Below, one piece after another: positions 19,379 to 29,196 of a stretch of DNA of 64,000 bases (position 1 is its first letter; each line of letters opens with the position of its first letter). This DNA is from Paenibacillus sp. P25. GTDB taxonomy: Bacteria > Bacillota > Bacilli > Paenibacillales > NBRC-103111. The notes under the pieces were generated by a model. That model searched no databases and was not told the origin of the DNA. It saw nothing but the letters and a program-made list of their open reading frames with translations. The position numbers were made by a program, and so were the translations under genes. The stretch spans positions 1,674,001 to 1,738,000 of the forward strand of contig CP085629.1 of NCBI GenBank assembly GCA_024704175.1, read 5' to 3'.

Positions 19379-20357
19379 ATGAGTCTGATCGAAACGAGGA
19401 ATCTTCAAAAAACATTCCATATTCCGGTAACGAAGCCAGGAGCTTGGTCCGGCTGCGCACGCTGTTTTCAAGGGAAACCCGGAGGGTGGAGGTGGTCAAA
19501 GAAATCAGTCTGCGGATTGAAAAAGGGGAGTTTGTCGGCTGCATCGGCCCGAACGGGGCGGGAAAATCGACAACCATCAAGATGCTATGCGGGATTCTTC
19601 ACCCTTCCTCAGGTGAAGTATACATTGGCGGACTCCGTCCGCAAAGCGACCGGATGCAGGTCGTCCGGCGGCTTGGCGTCGTCTTCGGGCAACGTTCGCA
19701 GCTGTGGTGGGACTTGCCGGTTAAGGATTCCTTCGACATCCTGGCCGCAATGTACGGTGTAGATGCAGCGGTATATGCTAGGAGAGTCGCCATGCTGACG
19801 GAACTCTTGGATATGGACGATTTCCTGCTGACTCCGGTGCGCAAGCTCTCGCTCGGACAGCGGATGAGAGCCGACTTGGCGGCTTCGCCGCTGCATGACC
19901 CGGACATTTTGTTCCTGGACGAACCGACGATCGGTCTCGATGTAAACGCGAAGAAGCAGATCCGGGAGCATTTGAGCATGCTGAATGCGGAAATGGGAAA
20001 AACGATTCTGCTCACCACCCATGACATGGACGACATTGAGCAGCTGTGCACCCGTGTGATCGTGATCAATCACGGTAGTCTGATTTACGACGGCACCACC
20101 GGCGAACTGCGAAGCCGGATCGGGCCGCCGACGGTGCTGACGGTTTCGTTTGCCGGATCGTTTGCAGTGAAGGACGCGGAGGAGGGGGCGTCGCCTTTTC
20201 AAATCGCCGAGCGGGGGCGGACTATGTGAAGCTGCACTGCAACCGAGGGGAGGTATCCGCCGCCGACATACTCAGAATGATCGAGAGCTGGGGAAGGATC
20301 TCCGATGTGCATATGGAGGAGCCGGATTTTGAGGAGGTCGTCCATCGGATTTACTAG
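19379..20357 (+). CDS. ABC-2 exporter ATPase (frameshifted)
   Basis: ATP-binding subunit for the two permeases. The N-terminus SLIETRNLQKTF is followed by a frame change near 19452. Then come Walker A GPNGAGKST, a Q-loop variant VVFGQRSQLWWDLPV, signature LSLGQR, Walker B DILFLDEPTIGLDV and H-loop LLTTHDMDDIE. This pattern matches ATPases of the DrrA/COG4586 kind. A second frame change near 20213 restores a C-terminal tail (DYVKLHCNRGEVS and on) ending at 20357. The ATG at 19379 follows GGGGAGGAAA. Confidence 0.88.
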
Positions 20358-20744
20358 AGGATACTTTTCTTCAAGTATTTAGACCCGGATCAGGGGGCTG
20401 AACTCCCTTGATTTTCCGGACAAGAGGAGTACAGCGTCTGAACCCTTTTTTCGTATTCTTGAAAGGCCTATTCCTATCTTCATGACGCGCCGCTTTAAAT
20501 TTGTTAAGCTCAATATATTTTCCGGTATGATCATACTTCATCCTATTCATTACATCGCACGACCTCAGAATGTTACTCCTTATCAGTAATTTCAAAGAGA
20601 ACCATGGAAAAGTAAAGAAAGCCGCAGCGATGCGGCTTTCACTCCATAGTGTTCTTGTTTTCCGACAGTTTTGCAAGCTGTTAAAAAGAAACTGTCTATA
20701 GTTTAACTCCAAGTAAGAAGTGCAGGGATACACCACCCGTCTGA
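20358..20744. other. Intergenic region between convergent genes
   Basis: No convincing gene; a 121-codon minus-strand reading frame here overlaps the terminator and has no family signature. A long imperfect hairpin (GGATCAGGGGG against CTCCCTTGATT, about 20387-20413) may end the exporter operon. The region also holds the terminator at 20618-20639. Confidence 0.5.
20618..20639 (-). terminator. Terminator of the collagen-like gene
   Basis: AAAGCCGCA and TGCGGCTTT pair over 9 bases around a four-base loop, about 105 bases past the collagen-like gene's stop. On the minus strand the stem ends in T3 followed by CTTTAC. Confidence 0.75.
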
Positions 20745-23700
20745 TTAAAAAATAATCGCGTTTAAAGCACGGGTCTGTGCTGTAATACTGCTGATTCCTG
20801 TAGCCGTTATAACCTCAATCGTGACTGTGTATGTGACAGAAGCAGAGATATTGTCATTCCAGGTAAGATTGGGAATTTCGGTAATAGTACTTCCGGACAT
20901 ATTTGCATTACTATTCCGGCTAATTTGTAATGTTGCTAAAGGACTAGCCAGACCACTTCTTCTTAAACGGTAATTAATAAAATAATTAATAACAGGAGAC
21001 CCCGTATCAATTAGTAACTCCACTGTTGAATCCAATTTCACCCGGCTGGAAACGGTCGGACTGACCGCAAGGGTAAGAACAGTGACCTCCCCTGCACCAA
21101 TCAGGTTTGCTGTTGTCGTTTCTGTAGAAGTTGCAAAGAAGGCTAACGGTATAGGTCCTTGAGGTCCTTGCTGCCCCTGAGGTCCTTGAGGCCCTTGCTG
21201 GCTCTGAGGCCCTTGCTGTCCTTGAGGCCCTTGCTGTCCTTGAGGCCCTTGCTGCCCTTGAGGTCCTTGTGGCCCTTGCTGGCTCTGAGGCCCTTGCTGT
21301 CCTTGAGGCCCTTGCTGTCCTTGAGGCCCTTGCTGCCCTTGAGGCCCTTGCTGTCCCTGAGGCCCTTGCTGTCCCTGAGGCCCTTGCTGTCCTTGCTGCC
21401 CTTGCTGCCCTTGAGGTCCTTGCTGGCTCTGAGGCCCTTGCTGCCCCTGGGGTCCTTGTTGTCCTTGAGGCCCTTGAGGTCCTTGCTGGCTCTGAGGCCC
21501 TTGCTGCCCCTGGGGTCCTTGTTGTCCTTGAGGCCCTTGAGGCCCTTGAGGTCCTTGCTGGCTCTGAGGCCCTTGCTGCCCCTGAGGCCCTTGCTGCCCC
21601 TGAGGCCCTTGAGGCCCTTGCTGGTTCTGAGGCCCTTGCTGTCCCTGAGGCCCTTGCTGTCCTTGAGGTCCTTGCTGCCCCTGAGGCCCTTGCTGTCCTT
21701 GAGGTCCTTGCTGCCCCTGAGGCCCTTGCTGTCCTTGAGGTCCTTGCTGCCCCTGAGGCCCTTGTTGACCTTGAGGCCCTTGCTGCCCTTGAGGCCCTTG
21801 CTGGTTCTGAGGCCCTTGCTGTCCCTGAGGCCCTTGCTGTCCCTGAGGCCCTTGCTGCCCTTGAGGTCCTTGCCGGCCTTGAGGTCCTTGCTCTCCTTGG
21901 GGCCCTTGAGCTCCTTGCAGCCCTTGAGGTCCTTGCAGCCCTTGGGGTCCTTGCAGCCCTTGAGGTCCTTGCAGCCCTTGAGGCCCTTGCTGTCCCTGAG
22001 GCCCTTGCTGTCCCTGAGGCCCTTGCAGCCCTTGAGGCCCTTGCAGCCCCTGAAGTCCTTGCCCTCCTTGGGGTCCTTGCTCTCCTTGGGCCCCTTGCTG
22101 CCCTTGAGGTCCTTGCAGCCCTTGAGGTCCTTGCTCTCCTTGAGGTCCTTGCTCTCCTTGAGGTCCTTGAGGTCCTTGCTCTCCTTGAGGCCCTTGCTGT
22201 CCTTGCTGTCCTTGAGGCCCTTGCTGTCCTTGAGGCCCTTGCTCTCCTTGGGGTCCTTGAGGTCCTTGCCGGCCTTGAGGCCCTTGTTGACCTTGAGGCC
22301 CTTGTTGACCTTGAGGCCCTTGCAGCCCTTGCAGCCCTTGAGGTCCTTGCTGCCCCTGAGGCCCTTGTTCTCCTTGGGGTCCTTGCTGCCCCTGAGGTCC
22401 TTGTTCTCCTTGGGGTCCTTGCTGCCCCTGAGGCCCTTGCTGTCCTTGAGGCCCTTGCAGCCCTTGAGGCCCTTGCTGTCCTTGGGGTCCTTGCAGCCCT
22501 TGAGGCCCTTGCTGTCCTTGAGGCCCTTGCTGCCCTTGAGGCCCTTGCAGCCCTTGAGGCCCTTGCTGTCCTTGAGGCCCTTGCTGTCCTCGAGGTCCTT
22601 GCTGTCCTTGAGGCCCTTGCTCTCCTTGAGGTCCCTGCAGCCCCTGAGGCCCTTGCAGCCCTTGAGGTCCTTGTTGGCCTTGAAGTCCTTGCTCTCCTTG
22701 AGGGCCTTGCTCTCCTTGAGGTCCCTGTTGCCCCTGAGGTCCTTGAGAGCCTTGGGATCCTTGAGGTCCGGCGGCTGGTCCTTGGGGACCCTGAGGCCCT
22801 TGCTCTCCTTGAGGTCCGTCGGCCGGTCCTTGAGGCCCTTGCTCCCCTTGAGATCCCTGCTGCCCTTGAGGGCCTTGTTCACCTTGTTCTCCTTGAGGCC
22901 CTTGCTGTCCTTGCTCTCCTTGAGGTCCTTGAGGTCCTTGAGGTCCTAGAGCTCCTTGTTCTCCTCGGGGCCCTTGAGCTCCTTGCTGTCCTTGCTCTCC
23001 TTGGGGCCCTTGCTGTCCTTGCTGCCCTTGAGGTCCTTGGGGCCCTTGCTGTCCTTGCTGCCCTTGAGGCCCTTGCTGCCCTTGAGGCCCTTGCTGTCCC
23101 TGAGGCCCTTGCTGCCCCTGAGGCCCTTGCTCTCCTTGAGGCCCTTGCTGCCCTTGAGGCCCTTGCTGTCCTTGAGGCCCTTGCTGTCCTTGAGGCCCTT
23201 GCTGCCCTTGAGGTCCTTGCTGTCCTTGAGGTCCTTGCTGTCCCTGAGGTCCTTGCTGCCCTTGGGGTCCTTGCTGCCCTTGGGGTCCTTGCTGTCCTTG
23301 CTCTCCTTGAGGCCCTTGCTCTCCTAGGGGACCTTGAGGTCCTTGCTGTCCCTGAGGTCCTTGCAGCCCTTGAGGTCCTTGCTGTCCCTGAGGTCCTTGC
23401 AGCCCTTGAGGCCCTTGCTGTCCCTGAGGCCCTTGCTCTCCTTGGGGCCCTTGAGGCCCTTGCTGTCCCTGAGGCCCTTGTTCACCTTGGGGCCCTTGAA
23501 GTCCTTGCTGTCCTTGAGGCCCTTGCTCTCCTTGGGGCCCTTGAAGTCCTTGCTGCCCCTGAGGCCCTTGTTCACCTTGGGGCCCTTGAAGTCCTTGCTG
23601 TCCTTGAGGCCCTTGCTCTCCTTGGGGCCCTTGAAGTCCTTGCTGCCCTTGAGGCCCTTGCTCTCCTTGGGGCCCTTGAAGTCCTTGCAGCCCCTGAGGC

Positions 23701-26451
23701 CCTTGTTCTCCCTGAGGCCCTTGTTCTCCTTGAGGCCCTTGCTGTCCTTGAGGCCCTTGCTGTCCTTGAGGCCCTTGCTGTCCCTGAGGCCCTTGCTGCC
23801 CTTGAGGCCCTTGCTGTCCCTGAGGCCCTTGCTGCCCTTGAGGCCCTTGCTGCCCCTGAGGCCCTTGCTGCCCTTGAGGCCCTTGCTGTCCCTGGGGCCC
23901 TTGCTGCCCTTGAGGTCCTTGCTGCCCCTGAGGCCCTTGCTGTCCCTGAGGCCCTTGCTGTCCTTGAGGCCCTAGCTGTCCCTGAGGCCCTTGCAGACCT
24001 TGAAGTCCTTGTTGCCCCTGAGGCCCTTGCTCTCCTTGGGAACCTTGAGGTCCTTGCTGTCCCTGAGGTCCTTGCTGTCCTTGCTGCCCTTGCTGCCCTT
24101 GAGGTCCTTGAGGCCCTTGAGGCCCTTGCTGCCCCTGGGGCCCTTGCTGTCCCTGGGGCCCTTGCTGTCCCTGGGGCCCTTGCTGCCCTTGAGGTCCTTG
24201 CTGTCCCTGAGGCCCTTGTTGCCCTTGAGGTCCTTGCTGTCCTTGAGGCCCTTGCTGTCCCTGAGGCCCTTGCTGCCCTTGAGGCCCTTGCTGTCCTTGA
24301 GGCCCTTGAGGCCCTTGCTGTCCTTGGGGCCCTTGGGGCCCTTGAGGCCCTTGCTGTCCTTGGGGCCCTTGGGGCCCTTGAGGCCCTTGGGGCCCTTGGG
24401 GCCCTTGAGGCCCTTGCTGCCCTTGAGGCCCTTGCTGTCCTTGCTCTCCTTGAGGTCCGCTGGCCGGTCCTTGAGGCCCTTGAGGCCCTTGCTCTCCTTG
24501 AGGTCCGTCCGCCGGTCCTTGGGGCCCTTGGAGTCCTTGCTGCCCCTGAAGACCTTGCTCTCCTTGGGGCCCTTGCTGTCCCTGAGGCCCTTGCAGCCCT
24601 TGAGGACCCTGCGGCCCTTGAGTTCCTTGCTGAGCCTGAGGCCCTTGCTCTCCTTGGGGACCTTGAGACCCTTGCTGCCCCTGAGGACCCTGCGGCCCTT
24701 GAGTTCCTTGCTGCCCCTGAGGCCCCTGCTCTCCTTGGGGACCTTGAGGCCCTTGCTGTCCCTGAGGCCCTTGCTGTCCCTGAAAGCCTTGCAGCCCTTG
24801 AGGTCCTTGCAGCCCTTGAGGTCCTTGTTCGCCCTGAGGCCCTTGCTGTCCCTGAGAGCCTTGCAGCCCTTGAGGTCCTTGTTCGCCCTGAGGCCCTTGC
24901 TGTCCTTGAGTCCCTTGGGGCCCTTGAGATCCTTGCTGTCCTTGAGGCCCTTGCAGCCCTTGAGGCCCTTGCTGTCCTTGAGGCCCTTGCTGCCCCTGAG
25001 GCCCTTGCTGTCCTTGAGGCCCTTGCTGCCCCTGAGGCCCTTGCTGTCCTTGAGGCCCTTGCAGCCCTTGAGGCCCTTGCTGTCCTTGAGGCCCTTGTAG
25101 ACCCTGAGGCCCTTGCTGTCCTTGAGGTCCTTGCTGCCCCTGGGGCCCTTGCTCTCCTTGAGGCCCTTGAGGCCCGCCGGCCGGTCCTTGAGGCCCTTGA
25201 GGCCCTTGCCCTCCTTGAGGTCCGTCAGCCGGTCCTTGAGGCCCTTGGAGTCCTTGCTGCCCCTGAGGCCCTTGCTGTCCTTGAGATCCTTGCTGCCCCT
25301 GAGGCCCTTGCTGTCCCTGAGTTCCTTGCTGCCCCTGAGGCCCTTGCTGTCCCTGAGGCCCTTGCTGTCCCTGAGGCCCTTGCTGTCCCTGAGGCCCTTG
25401 CTGTCCTTGAGGCCCTTGTTGCCCCTGAGGCCCTTGCTGTCCTTGAGATCCTTGCTGCCCCTGAGGCCCTTGCTGTCCTTGAGATCCTTGCAGCCCTTGA
25501 GGTCCTTGCTGTCCCTGAGGCCCTTGCTGTCCCTGAGGCCCTTGCTGTCCCTGAGGCCCTTGTTGCCCCTGAGGCCCTTGCTGTCCTTGAGATCCTTGCT
25601 GCCCCTGAGGCCCTTGCTGTCCTTGAGATCCTTGCAGCCCTTGAGGTCCTTGCTGTCCTTGAGGTCCTTGCTGTCCTTGAGGCCCTTGCTGTCCTTGAGA
25701 TCCTTGCAGCCCTTGAGGCCCTTGCTGTCCTTGAGGCCCTTGCAGCCCTTGAGGCCCTTGCTGGCCTTGAGGCCCTTGCTGTCCTTGAGGCCCTTGCTGT
25801 CCTTGAGGCCCTTGCAGCCCTTGGGGCCCTTGCAGCCCTTGAGGCCCTTGCAGCCCTTGAGGCCCTTGCTGTCCTTGAGGCCCTTGCTGTCCTTGAGGCC
25901 CTTGCTGTCCTTGAGGTCCTTGCAGCCCTTGAGGCCCTTGCTGTCCTTGAGGCCCTTGCTGTCCTTGAGGCCCTTGCAGCCCTTGAGGTCCTTGTTCTCC
26001 TTGGGGTCCGCCGGCCGGTCCTTGTTCCCCTTGAGGCCCTTGCTGGCCTGTAGCTCCCCTGCGGTCCCTGAGGCCCTTGAGGCCCTTGTTGGCCTTTTTC
26101 TGCATTTAATAGCTCTTCCGATACGATTCGATGGGCAGCTACCAATTGCCCGGATGAATCTTTACCCCATACAGAAATTTCAGTTTCGTCCTCTGCTGCT
26201 CCGCCTGTAGTGAAGACAAATTGATAAGCATCGAAATTTGCGAAATAGTTTTTGGTTATAACCTGATTTGGTGCTAACGAGGTCAATTCTTGTACGTACA
26301 TAGTTTTGATGCCGTTTAAATAGAACCCTTCAATTAGTATGGTCGAGAAATTTGTTGTACTTTGATTATCGATTTTGACGGTGACAAATTGTGTAGGTCT
26401 TACACCAGCAGTAGGATTATTGGCTATGGGTCCGGTCGACAGTACGGCCAT
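20745..26451 (-). CDS. Very large collagen-like protein, probably spore- or cell-surface (one frameshift)
   Basis: Predicted about 1,900 residues. Head (1-117): starts [23 protein letters not shown], a beta-rich N-terminus I associate with Paenibacillus/Bacillus surface proteins. Middle: about 550 Gly-X-Y triplets, mainly GPQ, GQQ, GLQ and GEQ, with Gln at Y almost throughout. Tail (about 135 residues): [20 protein letters not shown] and on, a beta-sandwich-like domain, probably for trimerisation. The start at 26451 has GGAGGTAC. One extra base near 26065, just inside the first triplets, breaks the frame and is probably an error. A few triplets carry one inserted residue ([14 protein letters not shown]). 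No signal peptide, lipobox or LPXTG is seen, which fits exosporium or mother-cell assembly. Function in surface filaments is inferred from the family. Confidence 0.88.
21150..26100 (-). repeat. 9/18-bp tandem coding repeat (Gly-Pro-Gln / Gly-Gln-Gln)
   Basis: About 5 kb of near-perfect tandem repeats with a 9-bp basic unit encoding one triplet and a common 18-bp double unit (plus strand CCTTGAGGCCCTTGCTGT and relatives). Synonymous and single-base variants (CTGCCC, CAGCCC, CTCTCC) mark sub-blocks. Rare GGTCCGYCRGCCGGTCC-type units (22766, 22813, 24453, 24503, 25170, 25220, 26006) encode the irregular GPA segments. Because the unit is a multiple of 3, most frames on both strands stay open, giving long spurious reading frames. 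Assembly of the copy number may be unreliable. Confidence 0.95.
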
Positions 26452-26746
26452 TTAAGTACCTCCACTTGTTTGCTTTCCTTTTTTTGGAGAGGATTGATTC
26501 TCACGTGGATTACCGTACATGTGGTCTTTGTCCGCCATCGTACAAAGAAGAACGAATGGCCAGCACTTCTGACAACGACTGATCTTGTGCTTCTCGTCTA
26601 GAAAGCAGGCAAGAAGCTTTCGGCGATGATTCAACGTCAACTCCAGCAATGGATGTCGGTCTTACCTAGCTATATCAAGGCTTGTTTGCCGAATTCATTC
26701 TGCGAAAGTTGAGTCAATAATTCCTTGCCGACAACAACCGTTATGA
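26452..26746. other. Upstream region of the collagen-like gene
   Basis: Gene-free. It should hold the promoter of the minus-strand collagen gene. I could not identify a convincing sigma-A or sporulation-sigma promoter by eye. Confidence 0.4.
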
Positions 26747-26862
26747 ACTGGCGCTGGCGTTTCGGTGCTTCCGTTAGTCTCTAAACTGAAAATAACGGTG
26801 CCTGCTAGCCCTCAAATCTCGGACTACTCTTAATAAGTCCGATTGATAACGCCAACGCCAGT
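26747..26862 (+). ncRNA. Unassigned three-way folded element (strand uncertain)
   Basis: Outer arms ACTGGCGCTGGCGTT (26747-26761) and AACGCCAACGCCAGT (26848-26862) pair with one mismatch in 15. Inside are two more stems: CCGTTA/TAACGG (26771-26798) and TCAA...TCGGACT/AGTCCGA-TTGA (26812-26846, three-base bulge). The result is a cloverleaf-like shape not explained by any gene. A terminator-like hairpin lies 120 bases downstream on the plus strand. Possible identities: a small RNA, a leader element of the oxidoreductase gene, or a miniature mobile element. I recognise no known family. Confidence 0.4.
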
Positions 26863-26981
26863 AAATCTATTAGAGTACTTCCCCTTTCAACGTATTAATG
26901 ATTCTTTTCCCATGCTTGTATATTTGACCCGTGAAAATACATTTTTATCGCGTATTTAGGCGTAATTTATTCGAAATACCT

Positions 26982-27021
26982 AAAAACCGGATCTCTTACG
27001 TTATAAGGAAATCGGTTTTTT
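26982..27021 (+). terminator. Terminator-like hairpin with a competing stem
   Basis: AAAAACCG-g-AT (26982-26992) pairs with ATCGGTTTTT (27011-27020), with an inner CTTA/TAAG, and ends in a T-run. An alternative stem TTTAGG/CCTAAA (about 26955-26984) uses the same left-arm bases, so the two are mutually exclusive, as in an attenuator. No gene is seen from 26863 to 27226. Confidence 0.55.
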
Positions 27022-27226
27022 GCAATAGCGACTTAGTGAGAAGATCAATTCCCTCGGTATTTTAGTCGTACGGAATATCAGCAAGAAGAAGGGGGTTCTT
27101 ATGAATTAAATGTTAAACCCTCATAATTTGCATACCTGAGACATGGAATTGGGCGCCGCGGGAAGCGTGTCCTTTTTGTAAGATCCGGCAATCATAAGCC
27201 AAATTGATTTCTAAAATTGAGAAGAC

Positions 27227-27256
27227 TTGACCGGATTCGTATTATATTTTTAACAT
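27227..27256 (+). promoter_or_regulatory. Possible sigma-A promoter for the oxidoreductase
   Basis: TTGACC (27227-27232), an 18-base spacer, TAACAT (27251-27256), about 30 bases before the start codon at 27286. The -10 match is weak. Confidence 0.4.
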
Positions 27257-27285
27257 AAATCATGTTTAGACCAAGGAGGAGAACT

Positions 27286-28508
27286 ATGAATCCGCTCAAA
27301 GTGGCTTTAATCGGGATCGGCGGGGTCGGAAAAGCGCACGTCCGAACGATAGTGCAGTTGGCGAGGGAGGGCGTGTTATCCTGCGTGGCGTTTTGCGAAC
27401 CTAATGTGGAGAAGGCTAAGGAGCAGAAGGAGGAGCTGGAGGCGATTGGCGCCCGGCATTATACGGATTACCGGGAGATGCTGAAGCATCCCGGTTTGGA
27501 TTTTGTTGCCGCCGCCACGCCGATTCCTTTACATAAGCCGATGTGCATCGATGCGCTGGAGCAGGGGTTCCGATATTGCTGGAAAAGCCTCCGGCCGTGG
27601 CCATTGAGGACCTGGACGCCATGATTGAGGTCCAGCGGAGGACCGGAATTCCTGCAGGGGTATTCTTTCAGAACACGTCGGGGAAGGCGTTCCGGCTAAT
27701 GCTTCAGAAGCTCCGTGAAGGTGTCATCGGTGAATTGAAAACGGTTACCGCCGTTGGGATGTGGAAACGAACGCAGCAGTATTACGAACGGACCTATTGG
27801 GCGGGTTCTATCGTATACAATGGCCAGTATGTGCTGGACGGCACTCTGTGTAATCCGCTGGCCCACTTGGTGAATAATGCACTGATTTCCGCAGGTGCGG
27901 GCGATCCCGGGCAGGCAGAGCCGCGGTGGGTGCAGGCGGAATTGTACAAAGGCCACGATATCGAATCGGAGGATACGGCCTGTGTAAGGGTCCAGACGCA
28001 AAATAACGTGCAGGTTCACCTCTATACTACCTTGTGTAACGACCAAAATGACACGCCCTATATCCGTCTGGAAGGAACCGCCGGGCAGATGCACTGGTCT
28101 TACGATAATAAATTGACGTTCACCGGACCGGAAGGACAACTCGAGAGCTTCCAGTTTGAAGAAGAAAGCCTGTTCCGCAATATGTACGTCAATATGTGCG
28201 AGTATTTGCGGGGAGATGCGGAGAGACTCTACAGCTCGCTGGCTGATTGCCGAAGCTTCGTGATGACGGCTAACGGCGCCTTCACCTCGACAGGCTCCAT
28301 CCATTCCATTCCCAAGGATGCTTTGGACATTCGTCCCGAGAATGATACGATAGCCACGACGATCATTGGGGTGCAAGAGCTTTTTGCTTCGGCTTCCGGG
28401 AGCGGTAAGCTGTTCTCCGAGCTGTCCGTCCCATGGGGCGTGCAGACCACGAAGGTTGATATGAGCGGATACAAGAAGCTTCAGCTCGGCATGTTAGGCG
28501 TGAAATGA
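27286..28508 (+). CDS. Gfo/Idh/MocA family oxidoreductase (frameshifted)
   Basis: NAD(P)-dependent sugar or inositol-type dehydrogenase. The N-terminal Rossmann fold KVALIGIGGVGKAHVRTI is followed by DFVAAATPIPLHKPMCIDAL and the family EKP motif (LLEKPPAV), then a C-terminal alpha/beta domain. One G lost near 27568 shifts the frame between the last two blocks. The ATG at 27286 follows AAGGAGGAG. Total length is about 407 residues. A terminator follows, so it is a single-gene unit, though it lies before the PHP/GDPD cluster. Confidence 0.9.
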
Positions 28509-28518
28509 CAGATGAGGA

Positions 28519-28541
28519 GGTCGCCGAAAGGCGGCCTTTTT
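28519..28541 (+). terminator. Rho-independent terminator
   Basis: GGTCGCC (28519-28525), GAAA loop, GGCGGCC, then five T. It follows the oxidoreductase stop. Confidence 0.88.
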
Positions 28542-28700
28542 AGCTTGACTTACGACGGAATACCTAACGGGTTCATCGGATCGCAGGCATTTCTGCTGAC
28601 GGAGGACATATCTTAGAATAAGAAGGCGCTTTCATCATTTACAAATCATTTATGTGCAATTAACACGGAACAAACACTAACAAGCTATCTTATTCCATGT

Positions 28701-28712
28701 GGGAACGTTCCC
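28701..28712. promoter_or_regulatory. Putative LacI-family operator, site 1
   Basis: GGGAACGTTCCC is a perfect 12-base palindrome with a central CG, as in many LacI-family operators. It lies just before the RBS of the gene at 28732. A 10/12 copy occurs at 32055, before the transporter genes; the lacI-like gene lies between them. Confidence 0.6.
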
Positions 28713-28731
28713 GGAAAGGAGTGAACTGCAG

Positions 28732-29196
28732 GTGTTTCTTGACATAAAGGGCCAGGTGACCCCGGCGTGTTCCCGAAGTCACATCAGCTACAGCTTCCAT
28801 CTGGAAGAGCCGGTCAGCCGGCTTATAATCCGGTTCTCCTATTCGCCCAAGCGCCTGGAGGATGAGGAGCAGTCCCAACGCCTAATTATGCAAAGTATTG
28901 ATAAATATACCGCCGCTGAGCATAGGGAATACGCCAAGGCCAAATGGACCGCGTACCTGCCGCTGCAAAATCTGATCACCGTTTCCATGGATGATCCCGA
29001 GCGCCATCGGGGGGCGGGACACCGCCATGATCCGGAGCAGGTGCTGACGATCTCGGAGCGTGAAGCATCGCCCGGGCTGGTCAGCGGACCGCTCCCGGCG
29101 GGATGGTGGCGGCTGACGTTAAGCCTCCACGCCATTGTCACCGAAACCTGCTCGTACGAACTGCAGATAGAGGAAGGGGAAGGGGAAGGAAGCTGA
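28732..29196 (+). CDS. Unknown protein coupled to a PHP metallohydrolase
   Basis: 154-residue soluble protein starting VFLDIKGQVTPACSRSHISYSF, then a run of predicted strands (RLIIRFSYSP, WWRLTLSLHAIV), which looks like a beta-sandwich. No catalytic motif is visible. The GTG at 28732 follows AAAGGAG. Its stop overlaps the next start (TGATG), so it is translationally coupled to the PHP-domain protein. It may be a binding or accessory domain that works with that enzyme. I do not recognise a named family. Confidence 0.75.
   Translation: MFLDIKGQVTPACSRSHISYSFHLEEPVSRLIIRFSYSPKRLEDEEQSQRLIMQSIDKYTAAEHREYAKAKWTAYLPLQNLITVSMDDPERHRGAGHRHDPEQVLTISEREASPGLVSGPLPAGWWRLTLSLHAIVTETCSYELQIEEGEGEGS

Noticed and set aside
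20371-20736. 121-codon minus-strand reading frame downstream of the collagen gene
   Set aside because: It overlaps a clear terminator, lacks an RBS and has no recognisable domain.
21269-26053. A 1,594-codon plus-strand reading frame (Leu-Glu-Ala-Leu-Ala repeats) antisense to the collagen gene, and several hundred-codon frames beside it
   Set aside because: They arise because a 9-bp repeat without stop codons keeps nearly all frames open. There is no RBS, no head or tail domain, and the composition is a direct shadow of GPQ/GQQ codons.
21150-26100. CRISPR-like array
   Set aside because: The repeats are contiguous coding units without spacers, and no cas genes are present.
26747-26862. Integron attC site
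   Set aside because: The arms pair, but the end motifs are not the conserved GTTRRRY/RYYYAAC core sites in the proper arrangement, and no integrase or cassette genes are near.
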